Shown: positions 9,341 through 17,800 of the stretch, in pieces
How positions within the stretch are numbered: the first letter of the stretch is position 1
How the letters are laid out: each line of letters begins with the position of its first letter
Position numbers and translations under genes: made by a program
Source of the DNA: Zunongwangia atlantica 22II14-10F7
Lineage (GTDB): Bacteria; Bacteroidota; Bacteroidia; Flavobacteriales; Flavobacteriaceae
Assembly (NCBI RefSeq): GCF_002094855.1
Contig: NZ_ARYN01000006.1
Span: forward strand, 62,001 to 126,000
Length of the DNA stretch: 64,000 nucleotides
Direction of reading: 5' to 3'
The notes under the pieces: generated by a model
What the model saw: the letters and a program-made list of their open reading frames with translations, nothing else
What the model was told of the DNA's origin: nothing
Databases searched by the model: none

Positions 9341-10129
9341 ATGAAACCAAAAATACTTGCTGTTCTCAATTTTATTTCCGTAGTGATCACACTTTTTGTG
9401 AGTTACTATACGCAGGCCGTAAAACTCAACGGAAATACGATGGGAAGTCTAAGTCACGAATACTTCAATTTATTTACGCCGGCAGATTATGCTTTTGCGA
9501 TCTGGGGAATTATTTACCTGGGATTGCTGGCATTTTCAGGCTATCAAATTTATCAAGCCTTTGGCCCTAAAAAGGATTTGAAATTTCTTCAGCAAACAAA
9601 ATTCTGGTTCATTTTAGCGAATCTCTCCAATGCCGCCTGGGTTGTGGTTTGGTTATACGAATACACCGGTTTATCGATCTTTTTGATGCTGCTGATTCTC
9701 TTTTCACTTATCAAGATCATTCTAAATACCAATATGGAACGTTGGGACGCGCCTTTTAAGATCATTGCGTTTAGCTGGTGGCCAATTTGTTTATATTCAG
9801 GTTGGATTGCGGTAGCAACTATCGCCAATATTGCCGCTTATTTAGCCAAGATAGGATGGAATGGAGGTATTTTTTCTGAAGTACAATGGACGATCATTAT
9901 GATTGTGATTGTTGCAATTTTGAATATTGTAATGATTTATACCCGAAATATGCGCGAGTTCGCTGCCGTTGGAATTTGGGCCTTATTTGCGATCTATATG
10001 CGACATTCTGAAGATCAAACTTTAATTGCTTATGTCGCTCTTGGCGCTGCAATTTTAATCGGAATCAACACCGCTTATCACGGTTTCATCAACCGAAAAC
10101 AAAACCCAATGTATCGAATGATGAAGTAG
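9341..10129 (+). CDS. TspO/MBR-like (tryptophan-rich sensory) membrane protein
   Basis: 262 residues and about seven hydrophobic helices. The segment FTPADYAFAIWGIIYLGLLA corresponds to the PAGYxFxIWxxIYL motif of the TspO/peripheral benzodiazepine receptor family, and the protein is rich in Trp. It is longer than classical TspO (about 160 residues), as in a group of larger homologues. TspO proteins bind porphyrins and are tied to oxidative or stress signalling; the role here is not shown. Repeat sequences flank it on both sides. Confidence 0.72.
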   Translation: MKPKILAVLNFISVVITLFVSYYTQAVKLNGNTMGSLSHEYFNLFTPADYAFAIWGIIYLGLLAFSGYQIYQAFGPKKDLKFLQQTKFWFILANLSNAAWVVVWLYEYTGLSIFLMLLILFSLIKIILNTNMERWDAPFKIIAFSWWPICLYSGWIAVATIANIAAYLAKIGWNGGIFSEVQWTIIMIVIVAILNIVMIYTRNMREFAAVGIWALFAIYMRHSEDQTLIAYVALGAAILIGINTAYHGFINRKQNPMYRMMK

Positions 10130-10133
10130 TAGT

Positions 10134-10200
10134 TAGACCGGCTTCGCCTGTTAGATAATAGATTTTTGATCGCTTCGCTTTTGGAGTTTTGAAAATTGAG
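10134..10200. repeat. GCTTCGC repeat, copy 1
   Basis: It contains GACCGGCTTCGCCTGTTAGA and ATCGCTTCGCTTTTGGAG. Related modules with the core TCGCTTCGCTTTTAGA, or its complement, occur at 12218-12270, 12573-12632 and 13994-14046. Confidence 0.5.
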
Positions 10201-10211
10201 TTGTCTTATTT

Positions 10212-10265
10212 CGTCATCCCGGACTTGATCCGGGATCTCATCACTCCTATGAGATTCTGAAACAA
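10212..10265. repeat. dispersed GTCATCCCGGA repeat, without insert
   Basis: It reads CGTCATCCCGGACTTGATCC, then GGGATCTCATCACTCCTATG and AGATTCTGAAACAA. The first half is an inverted repeat (ATCCCGGA and TCCGGGAT). It serves as the uninterrupted reference for the copy at 14093-14180. Confidence 0.7.
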
Positions 10266-10283
10266 AATTCACCAACCAAAGTC

Positions 10284-10366
10284 AAAGTCTATTCTCTACA
10301 ATCTAGATTCTAATATCTCAAATCTCACCTCTCAAATCTCAATTCTAAAACCTAAAACCTGATAAA
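10284..10366. repeat. degenerate ATCTCAAATCTCA-type repeat
   Basis: Low-complexity units of the form TCTAATATCTCAAATCTCA and CTCAATTCTAAAACCTAAAA. They are close to the sequences found between sdhA and sdhB and at 14185-14232. No ORF is supported. Confidence 0.5.
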
Positions 10367-10421
10367 TATCATATTTTAAACGGTGGCTACTTTTCATCTT
10401 TGGTGATTAAACCTAAAACAA

Positions 10422-12212
10422 ATGAAAAACGCCATATCCCCACATCAATTTCATATTCCGGTGATGGGCATTGCTTATACTATCGATACGCCGGTGAAAG
10501 TGGCGCATTTTGGGATAAATTCTTCCATTTCGATTATCGAAGATCACCTTATCGAAAAAATGCGCGAGTATTATTATAAACTCAACAACGAGACTTTTCA
10601 GCCTATAACCAAAAAAGAACCAAACTTCAGGGCCAAGCGAATTACAGATTATCTTAATTTGATTAGCGAGGAAGTGAAAAAGAAAGTAGAAGAGGTGAAA
10701 ACCGCTGCTTTTTCTAGCACTTCAGAGATTACCAAGTATTTCGAAATGCTCCCTGAAGTTTCAGAATTAAAACAGAAATACCTTAAATTTCTTCAGCTTA
10801 ATGATTCTTCGGAAAAAGAAAATCTGGAATCTGAACTTCGCGAGGAAGTAAAACCCGGTGCAATCGAAGTCAATATTATGACGAAGATTGATAACGATCA
10901 GCTTGACGAAAACAAAGAACCGGTAGAGAATGGTTCTGATGCTTTGCAGGCGTTAAAAGGTTATGCTGAAAGTGATTTAGAAAATTCAACTTTGGTATTT
11001 TCTGCTGGGATGAATCCAAGATTGTTTAATTATCTGTCTTCTTTTAAAACCTTCAGTCCAGATAAAAACGGAAATTTTCAGAAGGCAATTGCTATCAAAG
11101 TCAGCGATTATCGTTCGGCATTAATTCAGGGAAAATACCTCGCAAAACGTGGAATCTGGGTTAGTGAATTCAGAATCGAATCTGGCTTGAATTGCGGCGG
11201 ACACGCTTTCGCGACCGATGGTTATTTGCTGGGGCCGATTATGGAAGAATTTAAGCAGAAAAAAGACGAATTACAGTCAGAATTAGCTTCTTTATACCGA
11301 AGTGCTGTTGCTGAAGAAACCGAAATTTCAGCATTACCAGAAATTAAGATCACCGTTCAGGGCGGGATTGGTACGTTTGAAGAAGACACTTTGCTAAAAG
11401 ACTATTTCCAGGCCGATGCAACCGGTTGGGGTTCGCCATTTTTGTTGTGTCCTGAGGCAACCAATGTCGATAAAGAAACCCTCGAAAAACTTCAAAAAGC
11501 TAAAGAAAAAGACATTATTTTAAGTCATAGTTCGCCGCTTGGCGTTCGGTTTAATTATTTGAAAGGCGCGAGCGGAGAAGAATTCCGAAGAAAAAATCTT
11601 TTGCGCAATAAACCCGGCAGCTCGTGTCCAGAGAAACTTTTAGAATCGAATACCGAATTTACCGAAAAGCCTATTTGCACCGCTTCGCATAAATATCAAA
11701 AATTAAAACTGAAGCAAATTCAGCATTCAGATTTATCAAATGAAGAAAAAGCGAAGGAAGCCGAAAAGTTGTTTCAGAAAGAATGTTTATGTACCGGTTT
11801 GTGCAATAGTGCCGCTAAAAATTACAATTTCAGCTTTGTAAAGAAAATGGATTTTGTGACCGTTTGTCCCGGGCCAAATTTGGCGTATTTCGATGGTGAA
11901 TATTCTTTGCAGGAACTTACAGATCATATTTATGGGCGTAAAAATGTGTTGGATGGTTACCGCCCGCATATGTTTATTAAAGAGTTGCAGTTGTACATCG
12001 ACTATTTGAAGGAATTGTTAGATACCACAGATTTTTCGAATAAGAGAGAGGCAAAAAAATTTACACGATTTTCACAGAATTTGGATGAGGGAATCAATTA
12101 TTACAAGAATCTTTTCTTCGGGAATGTGATAAAAGAGCATCAATTTTTAACGGATTTATTGATCTGCGAAAGCAGAATTTTAGAAATCACTCATCAGGCG
12201 GAAGTGGCTTAA
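10422..12212 (+). CDS. uncharacterised Cys-rich protein with a nitronate monooxygenase-like barrel
   Basis: 596 residues; not matched to a characterised enzyme. The middle resembles the FMN-binding TIM barrel of nitronate monooxygenase/FabK: SGLNCGGHAFATDGYLLGP (from about 254) parallels the GxEAGGH segment, and ITVQGGIGTFEE (about 310-321) parallels the AGGI phosphate loop, followed by a DATGWGSPFLLCPEA segment like the GA..V.mGT.F..E region. After the barrel comes a Cys-bearing part: C402 (SSCPEK), C419, the cluster C455-L-C457-T-G-L-C461, and C482 in VCPGPN. These could bind a metal or Fe-S cluster. No signal peptide or membrane helix is seen. Low-complexity Lys/Glu segments fill residues 60-170. 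Confidence 0.6.
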   Translation: MKNAISPHQFHIPVMGIAYTIDTPVKVAHFGINSSISIIEDHLIEKMREYYYKLNNETFQPITKKEPNFRAKRITDYLNLISEEVKKKVEEVKTAAFSSTSEITKYFEMLPEVSELKQKYLKFLQLNDSSEKENLESELREEVKPGAIEVNIMTKIDNDQLDENKEPVENGSDALQALKGYAESDLENSTLVFSAGMNPRLFNYLSSFKTFSPDKNGNFQKAIAIKVSDYRSALIQGKYLAKRGIWVSEFRIESGLNCGGHAFATDGYLLGPIMEEFKQKKDELQSELASLYRSAVAEETEISALPEIKITVQGGIGTFEEDTLLKDYFQADATGWGSPFLLCPEATNVDKETLEKLQKAKEKDIILSHSSPLGVRFNYLKGASGEEFRRKNLLRNKPGSSCPEKLLESNTEFTEKPICTASHKYQKLKLKQIQHSDLSNEEKAKEAEKLFQKECLCTGLCNSAAKNYNFSFVKKMDFVTVCPGPNLAYFDGEYSLQELTDHIYGRKNVLDGYRPHMFIKELQLYIDYLKELLDTTDFSNKREAKKFTRFSQNLDEGINYYKNLFFGNVIKEHQFLTDLLICESRILEITHQAEVA

Positions 12213-12217
12213 TTTGA

Positions 12218-12270
12218 TAGATCGCTAAGCTGTTAGATTTGAGATTTTATATCGGCTTCGCCTTTTAGAT
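12218..12270. repeat. GCTTCGC repeat, copy 2
   Basis: It contains GATAGATCGCTAAGCTGTTA and ATCGGCTTCGCCTTTTAGAT, matching the module at 10134-10200. Confidence 0.5.
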
Positions 12271-12330
12271 AAAAAAAACTAAGGTTGAAAATGTTGAATT
12301 TTGAATGCTGAAATTTGAATTTAAAAGTGA

Positions 12331-12422
12331 TGTCATCTCGACCGAAGTGGAGAGATCTCTCGTGTTCCGTATTTTTGAATATTAAGATTTCTCCATTCCG
12401 CTACACTTCAGTCGAAATGACA
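12331..12422. repeat. long inverted repeat (GTCATCTCGACCGAAG type)
   Basis: The left arm TGTCATCTCGACCGAAGTGG (then AGAGATCT) pairs imperfectly with the right arm at 12385-12422, which ends CACTTCAGTCGAAATGACA. The loop is about 26 bases. This would fold into one long hairpin and lies between two convergent genes, where it could also serve as a transcript end. Confidence 0.75.
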
Positions 12423-12572
12423 TTGTTCCCAAATAGGTTTTCTATTGATTTCTCGATACCATTTCTCCTCCCGATTGTTATCTAGAGGAGAAATCAATCG
12501 AAGTGATAATTCTTGGTTTTTGTCTCTCTAGTCAATATTTTATTTCCTCATTTCTTGCCAAAGACTTGTTTC

Positions 12573-12632
12573 GAAAAATCTAAAAGCGCGAGCGATCTAA
12601 ATTCTAAAAGCGAAGCGGTCTAAAATCTAAAA
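12573..12632. repeat. GCTTCGC repeat, copy 3
   Basis: It contains AATCTAAAAGCGCGAGCGAT, ATTCTAAAAGCGAAGCGGTC and TAAAATCTAAAATC: tandem degenerate units ending directly at the flavoprotein stop codon. Confidence 0.55.
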
Positions 12633-13991
12633 TCACGTCATTCCTTTAATATCATTGCTCCAGGTCGGGTAGGCAAAGATCATTGCTTTTAGATCCTTAC
12701 AGGAAAGTCCGCCACACATTGCCATCACAAACATATTGATCATTTCTCCGGCTTCGGGACCAACCAAATGGGCACCGAGAATTTTTTCGGTTTTTTTATC
12801 TTTAATCACTTTAAAAGCATAATGCCGATTGGCAATGCGTTTAGAATTAAACCAGTTTGGAGCCGACTTGTGTTTTACCACATAATCGAAACCTTTTTCC
12901 TTAGCCTGCTGTTCTGAAAGTCCTACGGAAGCCACATTGGGAAGCGTAAAAACTACCGAAGGTTGCGGCGGATAATGGGCTTCGGTTTTATTGTATTTGC
13001 CTATAAGATTTGCTGAAACCACGCGCGATTCTTGGGAGGAAAGAGGCGTAAGCGGCAAACCTTCACTATCTGAAACATCTCCGCAGGCATACACATTTTT
13101 ATTGGTGGTATTTTGCAAATGCTCGTCGACAGCAATTCCTTTATTACTATAAGCAACATTTCCTTTTTCTAAATCTAATTCATCTATCGAAGGAATGCGC
13201 CCGGCGGTATTAAAAACCAATTCGGCTTTTGCTGAAACTTCTTCTCCGTCTTTGGTTTCCGCAGTTACTCGAAGATATTTTCGAAGCTTTTCAACTTTAG
13301 AAGCTTTCGCATTGAAGATGAATTTAATTCCGATTTTCTCGGAAGCTTCAGTTAGATGAGCTACCATATCTTCATCAAAATTAGATAGCGGTCTTGGTTC
13401 TGTATCGATCATTGTGACTTCAACGCCAAGACGAGCAGCAATGTGCGCAAATTCCATCCCGATGTAACCGGCGCCGATAAATATCATTGATTCTGGTAGT
13501 TTTTCCAATTCCAGGAAATCATCACTATTCAGCATTAATTCTGCTCCCGGAATTTTTAGCGGCATTGGTTTATTTCCGGTAGCGATCACGATTTTTTTCG
13601 CTTTTACCGTTTTTCCTTCTACTGAAAGTGTGTTTTCGTCTAAAAACTTAGGGGACTGGTGGTACATTTTAATACCAAGTTCTGCCAGATCTTTTTCGGT
13701 AGCTGCGGGAATCGCTCCAGTGAATTTAAGCTTGAATTTCTGGAGATCTTGCCAGTTAACTTCCGGCATTTTTGAAATTCCCAGTCCCATCATATTTTGG
13801 GAACGCTCGATAATTTCTGTAATACCAACCAAAACTTTTTTAGGATCACAACCGCGATTTGGACAGGTGCCACCGTATTCCCGATTATCGGCAATGGCAA
13901 CTTTACAGCCTGCTTCAGCACAGTCTTTTGCCACGCCTTTTCCGGCAGTTCCGGTACCGATTACAAAAACATCAAATTCTTCTATTCCCAT
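12633..13991 (-). CDS. class I pyridine nucleotide-disulfide oxidoreductase-like flavoprotein
   Basis: 452 residues with the layout of glutathione or mercuric reductase: FAD-binding GTGTAGKGVAKDCAEAG, redox pair C43/C48 in GGTCPNRGCDPKK, NAD(P)H-binding GAGYIGMEFAHIAARLG, second FAD motif NVYACGDVSDSEG, and a C-terminal dimerisation domain. The usual C-terminal HPTxxE dyad is replaced: the segment reads FAYPTWSND, giving Tyr441 for His and Asn446 for Glu. It should be a cytosolic FAD enzyme using NAD(P)H, but the disulfide partner is unknown. It is convergent to the Cys-rich barrel protein and followed upstream by doxX on the same strand. Confidence 0.85.
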   Translation of the reverse strand: MGIEEFDVFVIGTGTAGKGVAKDCAEAGCKVAIADNREYGGTCPNRGCDPKKVLVGITEIIERSQNMMGLGISKMPEVNWQDLQKFKLKFTGAIPAATEKDLAELGIKMYHQSPKFLDENTLSVEGKTVKAKKIVIATGNKPMPLKIPGAELMLNSDDFLELEKLPESMIFIGAGYIGMEFAHIAARLGVEVTMIDTEPRPLSNFDEDMVAHLTEASEKIGIKFIFNAKASKVEKLRKYLRVTAETKDGEEVSAKAELVFNTAGRIPSIDELDLEKGNVAYSNKGIAVDEHLQNTTNKNVYACGDVSDSEGLPLTPLSSQESRVVSANLIGKYNKTEAHYPPQPSVVFTLPNVASVGLSEQQAKEKGFDYVVKHKSAPNWFNSKRIANRHYAFKVIKDKKTEKILGAHLVGPEAGEMINMFVMAMCGGLSCKDLKAMIFAYPTWSNDIKGMT

Positions 13992-13993
13992 AT

Positions 13994-14046
13994 TTTGTTT
14001 TTTAGATTTTAAATCGCTTCGTTTGTTCGATTCTAGAATTTAGACA
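13994..14046. repeat. GCTTCGC repeat, copy 4
   Basis: It contains TTTTTAGATTTTAAATCGCT, TCGTTTGTTCGATTCTAGAA and TTTAGACAG and starts just upstream of the flavoprotein ATG, so it forms part of that gene's 5' flank. Confidence 0.45.
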
Positions 14047-14092
14047 GTTTCACTTTTAGAGATTAGAGCATAGATTTTGTGAATTAATCTCT

Positions 14093-14180
14093 CGTCATCC
14101 CGGACCTGACTGCCGTCGAGGCAGGCTTGCCCCGGGATCTCATCACTCATATGAGACCCTGAAACAAGTTCAGGGTGACG
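14093..14180. repeat. dispersed GTCAT...GACG repeat carrying a 21-nt insert
   Basis: Full-length copy: CGTCATCCCGGACCTGA, then an insert at 14110-14130, then CCCGGGATCTCATCACTCAT, then GAGACCCTGAAACAAGTTCA and GGGTGACG. Removing 14110-14130 restores the length and arms of the copy at 10212. The insert begins CTGCCGTCGAGGCAGG, a near-palindrome. Confidence 0.75.
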
Positions 14181-14184
14181 ATCG

Positions 14185-14232
14185 TCTAATTTGTTCTAAT
14201 ATCTCACATCTAACGTCTCAATTCTAACTACT
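14185..14232. repeat. degenerate TCTAATATCTCA-type repeat
   Basis: It reads GTCTAATTTGTTCTAATATC, then TCACATCTAACGTCTCAATT and more of the same. It belongs with 10284-10366 and 6492-6548 and runs up to the doxX stop codon. Confidence 0.45.
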
Positions 14233-14623
14233 CACTACTCTTCTTTACTGCCCAAACTTCGTATTCCAGATTTTTCAGTAGAAAAAAGATGAATAGCGCA
14301 TACAACATTTGTGTCCCTACTGCGCCCCAATCTTCTTTAAAAGCACAGCCGGTAATGAGCATCATTACAAAAATGGCCGTTGCCGCGAATGATTTTTTAC
14401 TAGCAATCCCGAAAATGATAAACCCACCCAAAATCACTTCAATGAAAGGAATCGCGTAAGCAATCATTTCAACTAACGCCAAAGGAAGCATAGTGCCTTC
14501 AAAACCCTGTGTGAGTCCACTGGCAAAAGCTTCCAACTTCGGGATTCTAACAAATCCGTGCAGAAAAAAGTTGATTCCCAAAGTGATTCTGGCGAGCAGA
14601 AAAGCGAGTTGGTGGTTAGACAT
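14228..14623 (-). CDS. DoxX family membrane protein
   Basis: 131 residues and four predicted helices (about 5-25, 48-72, 78-96, 104-122). LLARITLGINFFLHGFVRIP near the N-terminus is the DoxX pattern (R..lg..f..hG..K), and the second helix bears the conserved Glu (IPFIEVILGG). DoxX proteins are small quinone-linked or redox-linked membrane proteins; in mycobacteria one works with a superoxide dismutase and a sulfurtransferase. It lies upstream of the flavoprotein gene on the same strand, separated by repeats of about 180 bases, so co-transcription is uncertain. Confidence 0.8.
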   Translation of the reverse strand: MSNHQLAFLLARITLGINFFLHGFVRIPKLEAFASGLTQGFEGTMLPLALVEMIAYAIPFIEVILGGFIIFGIASKKSFAATAIFVMMLITGCAFKEDWGAVGTQMLYALFIFFLLKNLEYEVWAVKKSSE

Positions 14624-14841
14624 TGCAATTTTTCTTTGAAATTACATTCTTTGAGACGGAATCGCTGTTATGAAAATTGTAAAATATTTATACGATGTTT
14701 TGCTAATTTGTGGCGTGAAATTAAAAGTTAGACCGCTAAAGTTGCTAGAGAATGAATTTTAGACAGAAAAGAAGAGTTGTAAGAATTTCACATTTAAAAT
14801 AAAGCGAATGCTAATTCATACGTTAAAAATTTCATAGCCAG

Positions 14842-14872
14842 TTGTGAAGCTTTTTTTTAGCAATTATCTTTG
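14842..14872 (+). promoter_or_regulatory. mfd promoter, very close to the start codon
   Basis: TTG at 14842-14844, then 20 bases, then TATCTTTG at 14865-14872, a full match to the Bacteroidota consensus. Transcription would begin about 5-8 nt after the -7 element, at 14877-14880, while the mfd ATG is at 14878. The mRNA may have no leader. Confidence 0.6.
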
Positions 14873-14877
14873 CAGCA

Positions 14878-17800
14878 ATGAGTACATCTACAATCGCCCA
14901 AAGTTTTGCACAATCCCCGCAACAGCAGGAATTGCGGGACGCTATTGCCGTTTCTGAAAAAAATACCGATAAAATTCATCTAAAAGGCCTTGTTGGCTCC
15001 TCACTTTCTTTTGTGGTAGCCAATGCTTTTAAAGACGCCAAGCGCCCGTTTTTGATGGTTTTAAATGATAAGGAAGAAGCTGCTTATCACTTAAACGACC
15101 TCGAACAGTTAGTTGGCGAGGACAATGTATTGTTCTATCCCGGTAGTTACCGTAGGCCTTACCAGATCGAAGAAACCGATAATGCGAATGTACTTTTACG
15201 TGCTGAAGTTTTAAACCGAATCAATTCTTCGGAACCTGCCGGCCGGCAGGCAGGAAAACCGGCCGTGATCGTAACCTATCCCGATGCGCTTTTTGAAAAA
15301 GTCGTTACGCGGAAGGAACTCGACAGAAGTACGCTAAAGATCAAGGTGAATGACGAACTTTCGATCGATTTTGTAAACGAAGTTTTGTTTGAATACAAAT
15401 TTAAACGAGTTGATTTTGTGACCGAACCGGGCGAATTTTCAGTACGTGGTGGGATTATCGATGTGTTTTCTTTTAGTAATGACGAGCCCTACCGAATCGA
15501 ATTTTTTGGGGATGAAGTAGATAGTATTCGGAGTTTCGATGTAGAGTCGCAATTGTCTACCGATAAGGTGAACAAGATTTCCATAATGCCGAATGTCGAG
15601 AATAAAAAGCTAGATGAGGTTCGGGAGAGTTTCTTAAAATACGTCGCCGATAATACATTGATATTCGTTAAAAATCTCGACCTTTTTTCAGCGCAGATCG
15701 ATAAGCTCTTCAGTAAAGCAGAAGAAGCTTTCGAAAAAATTTCAGGAGAAATTAAACAAAGTGAGCCAAAGGAACTTTTTTGTACTTCAGAATTAATAAA
15801 AAAACAACTTCTTGACTTTTCGGTAGCCGAATTAAGCAATCAGGCATATTTAAAACCGAAGAAGGAGATCGTATTTTTTGTGACTCCGCAGCCATCTTTC
15901 AATAAGCAGTTCGATTTATTAATTACTAATTTAATTGAAAATCAGGAAAGAGGATATTCCAATTATATTTTCTGCGGAAGTGAGCAGCAGGCAAAGCGTT
16001 TCCACGATATTTTTAAAGATCAGGAGAAAGAGGTAAAATACAAGACGGTGGTACTTTCCCTATTTCAGGGATTTATTGACGAACAGGCCAAAAATGTTTG
16101 TTATACAGATCATCAGATCTTTGAACGTTACCATAAATTCAGCTTAAAAAATGGTTATGCGAAAAAACAGGCGATAACGCTAAAAGAATTGACCAATCTT
16201 ACGGTTGGCGATTATGTAACCCATATCGACCACGGGATTGGAAAGTTTGGCGGACTGCAAAAAATAGATGTTGAAGGTAAAAAGCAGGAAGCGATCAAAT
16301 TGATCTATGGCGAGCGCGATATCCTGTATTTAAGCATTCATTCGCTACATAAGATTTCAAAATATAACGGAAAAGACGGGAAGGAACCGAAGATCTTTAA
16401 GCTGGGTAGCAATGCCTGGAAAAACCTAAAGAAAAAGACTAAAGCCCGCGTTAAACACATCGCTTATAATTTAATTGAATTATACGCAAAACGCCGTTTA
16501 CAGAAAGGTTTTGCTTATGGGCCAGATTCGTATTTGCAGCACGAGTTGGAAGCTTCGTTTATTTATGAAGACACGCCAGATCAAAGCACCGCGACCGAAG
16601 CGGTTAAAAAAGATATGGAAAACGAACGCCCAATGGATCGATTGGTTTGTGGGGATGTTGGTTTCGGGAAGACAGAAGTTGCGATTCGTGCAGCTTTTAA
16701 AGCGGTAGATAACGGCAAACAGGTAGCAGTTTTAGTGCCGACTACGATTTTAGCTTTTCAGCATCATCAAACTTTTTCTGAACGTTTAAAAGATTTGCCG
16801 GTAACGGTCGATTATTTAAACAGGTTTAGAACTGCCAAAGAACGTCGTGAAACCCTTGCTGATCTTGAAAAAGGAACTGTAGATATTATTATTGGGACGC
16901 ATCAATTGGTGAATAAATCGGTTAAATTTAAGGATCTTGGATTGCTAATTGTTGATGAAGAACAGAAGTTTGGAGTAGCGGTAAAAGATAAGCTGAAAAC
17001 CATCAAAGAAAACGTCGATACGTTAACCTTAACGGCAACGCCAATTCCGCGTACGCTTCAGTTTAGTTTAATGGCAGCGCGAGATTTATCGACGATTACA
17101 ACGCCTCCGCCAAACCGTTACCCGATCGAATCGAATGTGATTCGTTTTTCCGAAGAAACCATTCGTGATGCCGTTTTATATGAAATTCAGCGTGGCGGGC
17201 AGGTATTTTTTATTCATAACCGAATCGAAAATATTAAGGAAGTTGCCGGAATGATTCAGCGTCTCGTTCCCGATGCGAAAGTGGGCATTGGTCACGGCCA
17301 AATGGACGGGAAGAAATTGGAGAAATTAATGCTAAGTTTTATTAACGGAGAATTTGACGTTTTGGTTTCGACTACGATTATTGAAAGTGGATTAGATGTC
17401 ACCAATGCGAATACGATCTTTATTAATAACGCGAATAATTTCGGACTATCAGATCTGCACCAAATGCGTGGTCGGGTAGGGCGAAGCAACAAAAAGGCGT
17501 TCTGTTATTTTATCACGCCACCATATTCTGCAATGACCGAAGAAGCGCGCAAACGAATGACAGCTTTGGAGCAGTTCTCAGACCTGGGAAGCGGATTTAA
17601 TATCGCAATGAAAGATTTGGAAATTCGTGGTGCGGGAGATCTTTTAGGTGGTGAACAAAGCGGATTTATTAACGAAATTGGGTTTGATACTTATCAGAAA
17701 ATTCTGAATGAAGCCATCGAAGAGCTGAAAGAAAACGAGTTTAAAGATTTATATGCCGATCAGGAAAATGCAGAAGAAAAAGATTACGTAAAAGAAACGC

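Larger units (their letters stand above)
12213..12632. other. repeat-filled intergenic region
   Basis: 420 bases between the convergent barrel-protein and flavoprotein genes. It holds GCTTCGC modules at 12218-12270 and 12573-12632, a long inverted repeat at 12331-12422, and a further self-complementary stretch near 12455-12505 (TTTCTCCTC and GAGGAGAAA). No coding sequence is supported. Confidence 0.7.

Noticed and set aside
10078-10275. Minus-strand ORF of 65 codons
   Set aside because: It runs through the end of the TspO-like gene and two repeat elements; the codons come from repeat sequence and no family is visible.
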